From NCBI GenBank assembly GCA_964550025.1, contig CAZJYI010000043.1, positions 1 through 64,000 on the forward strand: 64,000 nt of DNA, read 5' to 3'. Within the stretch, counting starts at the first letter, position 1, and the number at the start of each line of letters is the position of its first letter. Under the pieces are notes generated by a model. The model made no database searches and was not told the origin of the DNA. It saw nothing but the letters and a program-made list of their open reading frames with translations. Of this stretch, positions 53,727 through 63,660 are shown one piece after another. The DNA is from CAZJYI01 sp964550025. Its GTDB lineage: Bacteria > Verrucomicrobiota > Kiritimatiellia > UBA8416 > CAYOBW01. Both the position numbers and the translations under genes were made by a program.

Positions 53727-54215
53727 GTGTCGCGATTCTCTGTCATCCTGGCTGTCCTGGCAGCGGTGGTCCTGCAGTGCGGATGTTCGGCGTTGCGCCC
53801 TCCGGCGAATGCGGTCCGCGGCATCACACTCGTCAACGGAATCTGCGATGCCGAGAGCGAGGCGTTTCGGGGTGCGCCCGCTTCGCAGATCCAGTTCTGG
53901 ACGCCGTCCACGGCCACGTGGGCGGCCGTGGTGGCTTCGTATGATAGCGAGTCGGATGTCCCCCCGGAGGATCACTGGCAGCGGGTAACACCGGAGCAGA
54001 TCGCTGAGTTTGGACGCAAGCTGCGTGAGTCGGGGTTGGTGGACGGGTGGCGCTACCACGAGGTCTACGGCTACGGCGAGTATACGCACAAGCCCGGCCT
54101 GTGGTGGGCCGCCACCACACGCAACAACATCGACACCAAGGCCTTTGGCGCATTCTTCTTCAAGAACTGGCCCGGAGCAGACCGCGTTTACGTGGAAGTA
54201 TGGGATGCTCAGTAG
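53727..54215 (+). CDS. small lipoprotein
   Basis: This 162-residue protein has lipobox LQCGC after a hydrophobic leader (MSRFSVILAVLAAVVLQCGC); the second Cys of QCGC or the first would be acylated. Start is GTG 53727 with GGGGAGG upstream. The mature part (HEVYGYGEYTHKPGLWWAATT) has no recognised fold. It is 21 bases after the barrel gene, so it is likely a member of the same operon and an envelope partner. Confidence 0.65.
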   Translation: MSRFSVILAVLAAVVLQCGCSALRPPANAVRGITLVNGICDAESEAFRGAPASQIQFWTPSTATWAAVVASYDSESDVPPEDHWQRVTPEQIAEFGRKLRESGLVDGWRYHEVYGYGEYTHKPGLWWAATTRNNIDTKAFGAFFFKNWPGADRVYVEVWDAQ

Positions 54216-54310
54216 AGCAGCGTGCCTCTGGGCCGGCGGCGGTTGAGAAAACTGTTGCCTTGCCGCGGTGTGTGTGACAGCTTGGGATCTGCAACTTGGA
54301 GGTGATAGCC

Positions 54311-54799
54311 ATGAGATACTCCACCCGGATGCTTGGACTCGGACTCTCTGCTATGGCGTTCGTCGTGTTCGCCGTGAACGACACGTCCGCCGGAGAGCGG
54401 AACAGCCGCTCCAGGAACAGCCGCAACGGCCGCAACGACCGCCGGAATCAATCGCGCACGGTGTCGCTCAAGTCAGGGAAGATCACGCGGTTGGGTGAAG
54501 GGGGCAAGAGCGAGGCCGTCAGCCTGCGGGAACGACACGAGCAAGCGAAGTCGAGCTCTCGCGCCGCCGTGCCGGTTCGCGGCGCCTCGAGCGCGGCGTC
54601 GATGCCCCCGGCGCTGAGAGCGTTGCTGGCGCGGCGCATTCTCGAAAGAGACGCGCAGAAAGCGTCCAACACCACCGAACGCTCGACGATGATCATCCTG
54701 CCTCCCGTGAACGACGATCCTTTCGCCGAGATCCGGGAAAAGCCCACTCCCCGTGATCCGAAGGGGAAGGGGGCGGAAAAGGGAGAAGTCGGGCGCTAA
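54311..54799 (+). CDS. exported arginine/asparagine-rich protein
   Basis: This 162-residue protein has a signal peptide (MRYSTRMLGLGLSAMAFVVF, to about residue 27), then a strongly basic low-complexity stretch (RNSRSRNSRNGRNDRRNQSR). The remainder is charged and probably disordered, with a conserved-looking MIILPPVNDDPFAEIRE near the end. No homology was recognised. GGAGG before ATG 54311 is clear. It could bind acidic surface polymers or nucleic acids. Confidence 0.6.
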   Translation: MRYSTRMLGLGLSAMAFVVFAVNDTSAGERNSRSRNSRNGRNDRRNQSRTVSLKSGKITRLGEGGKSEAVSLRERHEQAKSSSRAAVPVRGASSAASMPPALRALLARRILERDAQKASNTTERSTMIILPPVNDDPFAEIREKPTPRDPKGKGAEKGEVGR

Positions 54800-54895
54800 T
54801 CCGGCGCTCAGCGTCCGGCACGACCTGCCGTGCCGCCCGGCTCTCGTTCGGTTCAGTTGTGTCCTGCTCCCCCCCACCGTAGCCGCGGGCCGCAG

Positions 54896-56074
54896 TTACC
54901 TCGAGAACTGCACCAGTTCCCCGGCAGCGGGAGGTATCTCGAAAGTGAACCGTCCGTCCTCCTCCGGGAGAGGACGCCATGTCCCGCTGGCCCGATCGCA
55001 CAGACGGCCTGTCTTGTGCCCGCGTACCTTGAGACGCATAGTCTGTGCGTCGTAGGCGTTATGGTTGGCAAAGAACAGGGCGTGCTCCTCGAACACGCCC
55101 ACGATGGCCTCGCCCTGTTCCACCCCGAACCAGGCGTCTTCGGGGACCGGCTTGAACTCCCGAGGAACGGCGGGCTCGTTCTCGCCCGTGGGGCGGCCCT
55201 TGGCCGTGCGGGTCACCGATGTCGAATACACAGCTTCAGGGATCCCGATTCGCATCAATTCGGGACCGATGCGGACAAACTCGGCGTTGACTCTCTTCCA
55301 GTCTCTGCCCACGGGCCCCAGCTCGCCGGTTCGCGCGTCCCAGAAGTTCCCGACATAGTGGAACATGTAGCCTTTCAGCCCGAACGCAATCGACGTGGAG
55401 ATTGTGTAGAGGACACGGTTGTAGTTTCCCACTCCGATCTTGCCGGGCGATCCATCGGTGTATTTGAGCCAGGGCTTTCCGTGCTTCTTTGCCGCGGCCC
55501 AGGCACGGTGAAGGTGCCGGAAGTGTCCTCCCCGCTTCCAGTGGAAATCGTAGTAGCCGACGATGTCGCATTGTTCCAGTGAGCCAATGGTGCGGGCATT
55601 GTAGTCCCCAACGTAGACGGCATGGCCGGGATCCCACGTGTGAACGTTTGCTATGTCGCGGTTCCGGCCCGCCACCTGCCCGCCCACGCGATCGCTCCAA
55701 AGGTGATAGGCGTATACGGCATCCTGGCCGTGCAGTGACCGGCACAATGCCTCTGCCCCCTCCCGGTTCTTGTACACGTGATGGTCCGGAACCAGGAGGT
55801 CGACCATCATCGCAAGGCCGTGCCGTTTCAGGACGTCCATGCGGGTGGCTTCGTACTTGCCGAGGATAGTGTTGTAGTGAGCATCCCGGCAGGTCTTGAT
55901 CAGGCGTTCGAAAGTGTCGGCGTCGCCGGGCAGGTGGTCGCCCGCGTACCCCATAAGGAAGATGATGGCAAAACCCTCCGGTTCTCGCCGGACGCCGGAG
56001 TCGGATGCACGGCATGCCGCTACCGCCACGGCCGCCGACAAGCCTGCCAGGATATACAACGCGGGTCTGAACAT
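54896..56074 (-). CDS. lipoprotein glycoside hydrolase-like TIM-barrel protein
   Basis: This 392-residue protein starts at ATG 56074 (GAGGAG upstream) with leader MFRPALYILAGLSAAVAVAA and a lipobox cysteine following. The body looks like a TIM barrel (FAIIFLMGYAGDHLPGDADT, DAVYAYHLWSDRVGGQVAGR, DIVGYYDFHWKRGGHFRHLH, KPWLKYTDGSPGKIGVGNYN), ending in a small beta domain. It is not placed in a known family; the fold recalls GH42-like or DUF4038-type proteins. It is convergent with the small basic protein gene. Confidence 0.5.
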   Translation of the reverse strand: MFRPALYILAGLSAAVAVAACRASDSGVRREPEGFAIIFLMGYAGDHLPGDADTFERLIKTCRDAHYNTILGKYEATRMDVLKRHGLAMMVDLLVPDHHVYKNREGAEALCRSLHGQDAVYAYHLWSDRVGGQVAGRNRDIANVHTWDPGHAVYVGDYNARTIGSLEQCDIVGYYDFHWKRGGHFRHLHRAWAAAKKHGKPWLKYTDGSPGKIGVGNYNRVLYTISTSIAFGLKGYMFHYVGNFWDARTGELGPVGRDWKRVNAEFVRIGPELMRIGIPEAVYSTSVTRTAKGRPTGENEPAVPREFKPVPEDAWFGVEQGEAIVGVFEEHALFFANHNAYDAQTMRLKVRGHKTGRLCDRASGTWRPLPEEDGRFTFEIPPAAGELVQFSR

Positions 56075-56360
56075 ATTGGCAAGCTCCTCAGAAGTCGCGA
56101 GCTTATCTTCTCCAATACGATTGGTCGCAAACTTGAGCGATTCTTGCGGTGTCCAGCCATTGCTCTGGCGTTTCCGCCGGTATCTCGTGTCCGCGAGAAT
56201 CGCTTCCGGTAGAATGTCGACTTTCCGGCCGCCTGACCGCCAATGAACACCACCGCTTCCATGCGGGGCAACCATAGGCCAGGTGCACGGAAAGAACAAG
56301 CTCGGGCTGCCTGCGACGCACAATTGTCAGAGCACGGTCCGTCTGGTAGTGTGTACAAAC

Positions 56361-57743
56361 ATGGACAGGAAGACATTATCCGAGCTGATCGTTTTGGGCG
56401 AAGGGTTCACGACCGAGTTCAAACGAGCAGGCACGTCAGGAATAGGTCGTGAAATCTGCGCCTTCGCCAACGCGACGGGTGGGACCATACTGATCGGCAT
56501 CAGCGATACCGGGGATATGGTCGGCGTGCCCGATCACAACCGGCTGAAATCCGAGGTGCAGGCAACGGCCCGTTCCGCCGATCCTCCTGTCGCCGTGGAG
56601 GTCGAGACGGTTGGCGACGTGCTGTGCGTTCGCGTGCCGGCTCAGCAGAGCAAGCCCTATTCGTTCGGGGGGAAGTTCTTCATCCGAGAGGGCGCATCGT
56701 CGCAGCAGATGTCTCGTGACGAGATCCGCGAGTTCTTCTTTGCCGAGGGGTTGATTCACTTCGACGAGACTCCGTGTGCGGACTACGACTTGGCCGTGGA
56801 TCTGACACCCGAGGTGTGGGGGCGATTTGCCACACGCGCGAAGTTGCCATCGACTGTCGACATGCGAAGCGCCTTGCACAACCTGCACCTGGTGAAGGAC
56901 GGCAAGATGACACACGCCGGGGCCTGGTTGCTCTGCGACGATGTCACGCGTTTCACGTTGCGGGCGGGAGTCACTTGCGCCCTGTTCCGGGGTACGACCA
57001 ATGTGCATATCCTCGATCGCCGCGATTTCACCGGCGACCTGTACTCCATCTACGAGGATTGCATGAACTACCTGCAGTCCAGGCTCAACACAGCAATGGT
57101 CCCGCATGCGCATGGGCGGGAAGAGAGACTGGAACTGCCGGAGGATGCTCTGCGCGAGGCCCTGGTGAACGCCATCGCTCATCGGGATTACCGTTCCACG
57201 GCCAACGTGCAGGTCCACATCTATCACGACCGGGTGGAAATCATCACACCTGGAGGGCTACCAGCCGGTATGAGGGAAGAGGACCTCGGGCAGAAAAGCC
57301 TGCCCCGCAATCCGCTGCTGTTTGGCCTGTTCTACCGAATGGACCTGGTTGAGCAGATCGGCAGTGGCATCCTGCGTATTCGGGATCTCTGCCGGGAATA
57401 CGGGGTGTCCGAGCCCACATTCGATGTCTCGGAGAGCTGGGTGACGGTAGCGTTTCCTCGTGCTGTGGAGGGCATGACCCCCGAAGTCACCCCCGAAGTC
57501 GGCACCAAGTTGGCACTAAGTCGGCACCAAGTCGACATCCTCCGTAAGTGTCTGAACGATAGTGCATTGGTTGACATGATGGAGGTAACCGGGCGGTCGG
57601 ACCGCACCAAGTTCAGGAATCAAGTACTGAACCCCATGATTCATGCCGGCCTTATCGAGATGACGATTCCCGACAAGCCGCAGAGCCGCCTTCAGAAGTA
57701 CCGCCTCACCGATAAGGGCCGTGCCTGGTTGAGGAAGGCGTAG
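56361..57743 (+). CDS. Schlafen AlbA_2-domain ATPase-like protein
   Basis: This 460-residue protein has an AlbA_2/Schlafen-type N-terminal domain (about 15-125; EGFTTEFKRAG, FANATGGTILIGISD). A GHKL/HATPase_c_4-like domain (about 255-400) carries EALVNAIAHRDYRSTANVQV and EIITPGGLP. A winged-helix C-terminal region (about 400-460; RSDRTKFRNQVLNPMIHAGL) follows. Such proteins are regulators or nucleic-acid effectors and are frequent in defence islands. TTGTCA and TAGTGT spaced 17 bases precede ATG 56361. The sequence TPEVTPEVGT is a short internal repeat. The next gene starts 105 bp downstream on the same strand. Confidence 0.82.
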   Translation: MDRKTLSELIVLGEGFTTEFKRAGTSGIGREICAFANATGGTILIGISDTGDMVGVPDHNRLKSEVQATARSADPPVAVEVETVGDVLCVRVPAQQSKPYSFGGKFFIREGASSQQMSRDEIREFFFAEGLIHFDETPCADYDLAVDLTPEVWGRFATRAKLPSTVDMRSALHNLHLVKDGKMTHAGAWLLCDDVTRFTLRAGVTCALFRGTTNVHILDRRDFTGDLYSIYEDCMNYLQSRLNTAMVPHAHGREERLELPEDALREALVNAIAHRDYRSTANVQVHIYHDRVEIITPGGLPAGMREEDLGQKSLPRNPLLFGLFYRMDLVEQIGSGILRIRDLCREYGVSEPTFDVSESWVTVAFPRAVEGMTPEVTPEVGTKLALSRHQVDILRKCLNDSALVDMMEVTGRSDRTKFRNQVLNPMIHAGLIEMTIPDKPQSRLQKYRLTDKGRAWLRKA

Positions 57744-57848
57744 CAGCAGTCGTCCGCTCAGCGGTGCTTCGGGGAAATAGGTAATACCCTCTTGAGAGGG
57801 CAGCAAAGGGGGTAACGTCCAATGCTGACGGGTATGTGGGAGGGATAG

Positions 57849-59873
57849 GTGCCAGCCTACTACAGAGCCACGCTCTCGGAGTTCGTCGACGCGGATCCGA
57901 CAGGTGTCGGATCGGTCCTGACGTCCAAGTATGCCGCCGATGGGTACTTCCAGCTCCTCAGCACTCAGTCCGTCTCATGGGAGATCTCGCTGCCCATGCT
58001 GCAGCAGAGCCTCCGCGAAGTCAGTTGCCTTGTTCCTGATGCGGGCAACTGGGGAGTGCTTCTCGAGTATCCGCTCTATCGCCTACGTCGACGCATTGAC
58101 CTTGTCGTTATTGCCGGGGACCTCCTTTTTGTCGTTGAACTGAAGGTGGGTGCCGACCGGGCCGAGCTGGCCGACATCAACCAGGTCGAAGAGTACGCCT
58201 TGGACCTGCGAGACTTTCACAAGGCCTCGCACGGCCTCAAGATGCAGCCCGTGCTCTGTTGTACGGAGCTGCCCGAGCAAGCAGACGGGCCGGAGTGCGA
58301 ACCAGATACACAGGTTCAGCGGGTGGTTGTCGCCTCCGCTGAGGGCCTCGCGTCTGTACTCACTGGCAGGTATCTCTCGGCGTCACAAGAGCCGAGACAA
58401 CAGCTGGACGTGGAAGCCTGGGATTCGTCTTCGTACGAGCCCGTGCCGACGATCATCGAGGCAGCCACCACCATTTTTGCCGGACATAGCGTGAAGAGCA
58501 TCTCGCGGTCGGATGCTGAGAATCTGGCGGAGTGCTCCCAGGAAGTGCTTCGACTGATCGAGGAGGCCAAGACCGAGGGCCGTAGACGGTTGATCGTTGT
58601 AACGGGTGTGCCGGGGTCCGGCAAGACGCTGGCGGGGCTCAACGTTGCGCACGGCGGCCTGAATGCCGAATCCGAACGTGGTGAAGTGGTGTACCTGTCC
58701 GGCAACACACCTCTCGTTCTGGTCATTCGAGAAGCCCTTGCGCAAGACGAGAAGGCCAGGTGCGACATTCAAGGCGAAAGGAAGACGCTCAAATCGATTC
58801 GGCATGATCTGCAGACCCGGATCCAGCACATCAACGACTTCCTGAAGGAGTACTGCAGGCACGACCGGCGAAGACCTCCTCATGAACATGCTATCGTTTT
58901 CGATGAAGCCCAAAGAGCTTGGGACAGGAAGCAAGGGCAGAAGAAGTTCGGCCGCAATGCTACCGAACCCGAGCTCCTTCTGGAAGTGATGGGGAGACAC
59001 ACGCCGGACTGGGCGGCCATCGTGTGCCTTGTCGGCGCAGGTCAGGAGATCAATACGGGTGAAGCCGGGATGCGGCAGTGGGGAGAGGCGCTTTCTTCTG
59101 GCCTCGACTGGGAACTCGTGGCCCCTGACGCCGCGATCCGCGGCGCTGGAGACACTGCGGGCACGGCACTGTTCCCGGATGACTTCCCTTCCGAACTTCC
59201 GATCACAACGAATAACCGCTTGCGGTTAACCGTACCCATGCGGTCATATCGCTCCGAGTTCGTGAGTGTGTGGGTAGATGCCGTGCTGTCGGGCGATCCA
59301 GATCGCGCCGCACAAGTTGCTGCGCAATTGGGTGCTTACCCCATCACTCTCACGAGGTCACTTCAGGCGTGTCGCGGATGGCTGAAGCAGAATACGCGTG
59401 GCCAGCGTCGTGCCGGACTGCTCGCGAGCAGCAAGGCAAGCCGATTGCTCGCCGAGGGACTTGGGGCCTCTCTCACCGTGGAGGACAAGAACAGGATCTG
59501 CCACTGGTACCTGAAGCCGATCGGCGACTACCGCTCATCCAACTCTCTCGAAGTCACGGCGAACGAGTATACCTGCCAGGGATTGGAACTCGATTTCGCG
59601 GGTATCTGTTGGGGTGGCGATTTCATGCGGGCCAATGATGATCGAAACTGGAGCTTCCGGAAGCTCCGGAGTACTTCCTGGAATCGGGTTCACAACAAGA
59701 ACGATCGACGCTTCATCCTCAACAAGTACCGGGTCTTCCTGACGAGGGCTCGTGAGGGCATGGTTCTGTTTGTCCCGCATGGGGATCTGGCTGACAACAC
59801 ACGTCCTCCCATGCACTACGACAAGCTGGCTGAGTATCTGGTCTCCTGTGGGGCCCAGCCGCTGGCATGCTGA
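57849..59873 (+). CDS. DUF2075 SF1-helicase with N-terminal nuclease-like domain
   Basis: This 674-residue protein has an N-terminal PD-(D/E)XK-like region (RRRIDLVVIAGDLLFVVELK, about 80-100) followed by a DUF2075 superfamily I ATPase: Walker A TGVPGSGKTLAGLNVA near 253, DEAQ-type Walker B AIVFDEAQRAWDRK near 347, VYLSGNTPLVLVI, and motif VI YRVFLTRAREGMVLFV near 630. It is probably an ATP-driven nucleic-acid translocase with a nuclease, as in antiphage systems. GTG 57849 follows GGGAGGGATAG. It forms a likely operon with the Schlafen-domain gene. Confidence 0.75.
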   Translation: MPAYYRATLSEFVDADPTGVGSVLTSKYAADGYFQLLSTQSVSWEISLPMLQQSLREVSCLVPDAGNWGVLLEYPLYRLRRRIDLVVIAGDLLFVVELKVGADRAELADINQVEEYALDLRDFHKASHGLKMQPVLCCTELPEQADGPECEPDTQVQRVVVASAEGLASVLTGRYLSASQEPRQQLDVEAWDSSSYEPVPTIIEAATTIFAGHSVKSISRSDAENLAECSQEVLRLIEEAKTEGRRRLIVVTGVPGSGKTLAGLNVAHGGLNAESERGEVVYLSGNTPLVLVIREALAQDEKARCDIQGERKTLKSIRHDLQTRIQHINDFLKEYCRHDRRRPPHEHAIVFDEAQRAWDRKQGQKKFGRNATEPELLLEVMGRHTPDWAAIVCLVGAGQEINTGEAGMRQWGEALSSGLDWELVAPDAAIRGAGDTAGTALFPDDFPSELPITTNNRLRLTVPMRSYRSEFVSVWVDAVLSGDPDRAAQVAAQLGAYPITLTRSLQACRGWLKQNTRGQRRAGLLASSKASRLLAEGLGASLTVEDKNRICHWYLKPIGDYRSSNSLEVTANEYTCQGLELDFAGICWGGDFMRANDDRNWSFRKLRSTSWNRVHNKNDRRFILNKYRVFLTRAREGMVLFVPHGDLADNTRPPMHYDKLAEYLVSCGAQPLAC

Positions 59874-59976
59874 CTCGGGACTATTGCCAGCTTGGAGTCG
59901 CAAGTGCGCGGTTGATCTGTCTGCGTCTCTGGGCTGTAGTTCCGGACCTCACTTCTTGGCCTTCAGTCTGTGATGT

Positions 59977-60085
59977 GTTGACGGACTTGACCGCCCGACG
60001 TTGCTGTGCGGTACGGAACTGTGTCAGTTCTTTTCCCACACAGGGGTAACCACTCAGGGCCAAGTGCCATATAGGGTAAGAATGT
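59977..60085 (+). promoter_or_regulatory. duplicated ECF-gene upstream region, copy 1
   Basis: This region aligns with 63556-63660 over about 105 bp: TTGACCG-CCGAC, CAGTTCT, CCCACA, GGGGTAACCA, TTCAGG/CTCAGG, AAATGCCATAT and TAGAAT. Copy 2 lies directly before an ECF sigma gene and copy 1 before the large secreted protein gene. GGGGTAACC resembles an ECF -35 box, suggesting a shared promoter. Confidence 0.55.
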
Positions 60086-60104
60086 GGGGAGCAGGTTGAG
60101 CAAT

Positions 60105-63100
60105 ATGACTGGCGGTTTCCGCGTGGGCATCTCCTTGTTGTTTGTGTTTGTCATGACGCGGGCGACGCCTGCCGTGGTACAGGCGCCCCCTCCCTCTGCT
60201 CGTTTCCGGGCGGAGACGGCAGTCGACCGGCTGTTGCTCGACTGGTCCGTCAACGACCTGGACGGCGAACAGGATTACCGGGACAACATGTCGGGGTGCT
60301 GCGTGATGCCCTCCACCGGCGAGCTACTCATCATCATAAACCGCTCCGATGACTTCTCAAAACCCCCGGCAATCCAGGTGTACGACAGGGACGGCACGTA
60401 TCTGCGCCACATCCCCTTGAACGGTTTCAGCGACACCGAGGGAATCTGCCAATACGATCCCGACAACGACGAATTCGCAATAGTCGATGAAGCAGTCAAT
60501 GACATCACGATCGTGACCATTACATCCGCCACGACCAACATCATCAAATCCTTGGGGCGTACGATCGACACGGGCATTCCCGTGGGCGAGGATGGGCTCG
60601 AGGGTGTCACGTACGACAGGCGGAACGGCATTTTCTACGCCATCCGGGAGATACCCATGGGAGTCTTCCGGGTGACCACGAACGGTGGGTCAGTCGTGTC
60701 GGAGGAACTGTTCGACGCCGGTGCGGTCTTCAGTGGCATCTGCACCGACCTCTCCGACGTGTTCTACGACGCTCGGTCCGGACACCTGCTCATCCTGAGC
60801 GACGAGGGCAAATTGCTGATGGAATGCGAGCTGGACGGGACGATTCTCGGGATGCGGCCCATCACGGCGACCCAGCCGGAAGGTCTTACGGTCGCCGACT
60901 CCGGAGCGGAAGTCTACGTCTGCGGTGAGCCCAACGAATACTACCGTTTCACGCTGGAGGACCCCGGGGGAGATGTCGCCGAGGGATCGACAGCCGAGCT
61001 TCTTGTGGAACTGAGCGAGCCGTCAACGGGTTCGGTTTCAGTGGGGTACTCGATATCCAGCGATTCGGCCGTTCCGGGACAGGATTTCGGCCCGCCGTCC
61101 GCCGGCACCTTGACATTCGACCCGGGCTGCATCTGTCAGACAGTCACGGTTGATGTGCTCAACGACACGGCCGTTGAAGGCGTCGAGGAGCTGAGAGTCG
61201 CCTTGACGAACGCCGTCAACGCCCAACTCGGGGTCGACAGCGCCTATGACCTCAGCATCGTGAACGGGGCGGCAGGGGTGCCGACACTCGACCTCCTGCC
61301 GTTCGATTGCGAGGTGACGCCCGACACGACACCTGCATTCTCTTTCCAGTCTGACGACCCCGACGGTGCGGCGGGCATCGTGTACGAGGTGCGCTGGTCC
61401 CAGGACCCGGAATTCGCCACCGGTGTTACCGTGCGGAACTCCAGTGCCGACGCTGGTTTCGAGAGTACCGCGAACGGCGCTGACGTGAGTCCTTTTGAGG
61501 AGGGGCAACAGATACGTTTCACCGTGCAACCCGGCGATGCCCTGACCGATACCCCTGACGGCACCGTCTATCATTGGCAAGCACGTGCGAGTGACGCCGC
61601 CACTGAACTCGGGTCCGGGACGTTTGGCGACTGGAGTGCTTCCCGTTCTCTGGGCGTGGACAGCGGGCTCGCCCTACCGCAATGGCGGCAGACCGCCGGT
61701 GAGCAGTTTGGCAGCGACGATTTGAACGGCGCCGTGGTGAGTGACGCCAACTCGGTGTACCTTGAGCACGCTGTCATCGGCTTCGACAAGGCGGCCTCCG
61801 GGAAGGCAGAACCCGCTGACACGATCGTTATCCACAACTTCGCGGTGGCCAACAGGTCGAATCGCCTACTCGTTCTCGGCGTCGCTACGCTGGACGGGGC
61901 TACCGTTGCGTCGGCGACGTTTGCCGGTCTTCCGCTGACACGGCTGGACTACGCTCAGCAGGGCTCGAGAATTGGCGCCCATCTTTGGTATCTGAAGAAT
62001 CCGCCGGTGACAGTGGGACAGGTTGTGGTCTCTCTGTCAGGCCTAAGTATCGCGGTCGCCGGGGTGACATCGTGGTACAATGTGAGCCAGGACTCGACTT
62101 TCGGTTCCGTGGCAAAAGCTGCGGGCGTGGGCCGATCGTCTTCGCTCGAAGTCGCGGCCGGGCCGGGAACAGTGGTTATCGACACGATGGCGATTCGCGC
62201 CCCGAAGGACATCCTGGCAGGACCCGGACAGACTCGGCGTTGGGCTAACTACTCCTACGTGTGGGGATGGCCTCCGTGGGTTGTAGTGACCGGATTGAGC
62301 AGTAAGCCCGCGAACGCGCCGGTCACGATGTCGTGGAGTTGGGCCGACGACCAGGATAGTGACTGGGCGCTCGTCGGCGTTCCACTACAACCCGCCGCTA
62401 CCAGCATGGGTACGGTGACGTCCCCGGCCATCGACTTCGACTGGCTTCCGCCCATGGCAAGATGGAACGAACTGACATTCACGGATGACGAATCAGCAGG
62501 GACAGTTACTTACGACGTCCAACGCTGGGAAGGTGGGGGATGGCATGACACGGTATTGACCAATCTGGATACGTCCCCCGTCGACATCAGCCGACTCGAT
62601 CCCGTTGTTCACAATCGGATTCGTCTCAGAGCCACACTTGCACGGGGGAGCGACACGCCGCACCTTCTGGACTGGGCGGTGTCGTGGGCGCCCGCGTCCA
62701 CCTGCAGCGTTCACGCTGTGTCGGAACACGATGGCATCTCCCCGGCGGGTGCACTAACCGTTCCGGTTGGCGACGCGGTCACACTCGCGGTTACGAACTC
62801 ACCGGTGGCTCACGGGGCGCGGACCCAGTACGTGTGCACCGGTTGGTCGCAGACGGGATGCATGCCGCTCTCGGGCGTCGGCACCAACACCGGCGCGTTC
62901 GCAGCAACCAACCACACTCGCCTCACCTGGCAATGGCAGCCGGAGTACTGGTTGTCCGTCACGACCCGGGGACACGGCGCCACGACCGGTGGCAATGCGT
63001 GGGTGGCCCATGGCGCCGGCGTCGAACTTACGGCGACACCTGATCAATACTACCTTTTCGACGCATGGACGGGAGATCTCGGTGGACAGAGCGGGAACGC

Positions 63101-63545
63101 TGCCGTACTCACGTCTACAGTCGAGAGAGCCCAGTCAGTTGTCGCCAACTTCTCGGCGGATATGGCCACAAACAGTACGCCCAAATGGTGGTTGGCCGAC
63201 TACTACGGTCATACCAACGACTTCAATAGCGTGGCCCTCAGCGATACGGATGGCGACGGGATGCTCGCCTGGCAGGAGTACGGCGCCGGGACCGACCCCA
63301 CTGACTCAGCATCCCTGCTTCAACTCGTGCTCACCGCCCTGGGGCAGGACGGCTTCCGCATTTTCTGGTCCAGTGTGACTGGAAGACGCTACTCCGTATA
63401 CCAGTCGACCAACATCCTAGCTCCCTGGCCACATTTCCCCCTGACGAATGGCATCACCGGCGACGAGTCAGGGACCAACGTGTTCACCATTCCTCTTTCT
63501 GCAAAGCCTGGTGTATTCTACAGGATCGAGGTGGATCGGCCTTGA
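60105..63545 (+). CDS. large secreted SdiA-regulated-like / Calx-beta / InlB-type protein
   Basis: This 1146-residue exported protein (start ATG 60105, GAGCAGG upstream) has a signal peptide to about residue 26. A propeller domain (about 45-290; GICQYDPDNDEFAIVDEAVN, PVGEDGLEGVTYDRRNGIFY) resembles the SdiA-regulated/YjiK family. A Calx-beta domain (about 290-390) follows, then several beta domains, InlB-like repeats (TQYVCTGWSQTGCM; YYLFDAWTGDLGGQSGN), a DTDGDGMLAWQEYGAGTDPT calcium-binding repeat and a C-terminal module ending VFYRIEVDRP. It is an extracellular or surface-linked protein of unknown binding partner. Confidence 0.75.
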   Translation: MTGGFRVGISLLFVFVMTRATPAVVQAPPPSARFRAETAVDRLLLDWSVNDLDGEQDYRDNMSGCCVMPSTGELLIIINRSDDFSKPPAIQVYDRDGTYLRHIPLNGFSDTEGICQYDPDNDEFAIVDEAVNDITIVTITSATTNIIKSLGRTIDTGIPVGEDGLEGVTYDRRNGIFYAIREIPMGVFRVTTNGGSVVSEELFDAGAVFSGICTDLSDVFYDARSGHLLILSDEGKLLMECELDGTILGMRPITATQPEGLTVADSGAEVYVCGEPNEYYRFTLEDPGGDVAEGSTAELLVELSEPSTGSVSVGYSISSDSAVPGQDFGPPSAGTLTFDPGCICQTVTVDVLNDTAVEGVEELRVALTNAVNAQLGVDSAYDLSIVNGAAGVPTLDLLPFDCEVTPDTTPAFSFQSDDPDGAAGIVYEVRWSQDPEFATGVTVRNSSADAGFESTANGADVSPFEEGQQIRFTVQPGDALTDTPDGTVYHWQARASDAATELGSGTFGDWSASRSLGVDSGLALPQWRQTAGEQFGSDDLNGAVVSDANSVYLEHAVIGFDKAASGKAEPADTIVIHNFAVANRSNRLLVLGVATLDGATVASATFAGLPLTRLDYAQQGSRIGAHLWYLKNPPVTVGQVVVSLSGLSIAVAGVTSWYNVSQDSTFGSVAKAAGVGRSSSLEVAAGPGTVVIDTMAIRAPKDILAGPGQTRRWANYSYVWGWPPWVVVTGLSSKPANAPVTMSWSWADDQDSDWALVGVPLQPAATSMGTVTSPAIDFDWLPPMARWNELTFTDDESAGTVTYDVQRWEGGGWHDTVLTNLDTSPVDISRLDPVVHNRIRLRATLARGSDTPHLLDWAVSWAPASTCSVHAVSEHDGISPAGALTVPVGDAVTLAVTNSPVAHGARTQYVCTGWSQTGCMPLSGVGTNTGAFAATNHTRLTWQWQPEYWLSVTTRGHGATTGGNAWVAHGAGVELTATPDQYYLFDAWTGDLGGQSGNAAVLTSTVERAQSVVANFSADMATNSTPKWWLADYYGHTNDFNSVALSDTDGDGMLAWQEYGAGTDPTDSASLLQLVLTALGQDGFRIFWSSVTGRRYSVYQSTNILAPWPHFPLTNGITGDESGTNVFTIPLSAKPGVFYRIEVDRP

Positions 63546-63555
63546 TTGGATTTGT

Positions 63556-63660
63556 CTCGGTTGACCGTCCGACAGTGCGGCGCGACACGGATCCGTGCCA
63601 GTTCTGTCCCACATAAGGGGTAACCATTCAGGACCAAATGCCATATTGGTTAGAATATGA
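63556..63660 (+). promoter_or_regulatory. duplicated ECF-gene upstream region, copy 2
   Basis: This is the counterpart of 59977-60085, ending at the start codon of the ECF sigma gene. The shared GGGGTAACCA element lies about 40 bases before the ATG. It may be the sigma factor's own autoregulated promoter. Confidence 0.55.
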
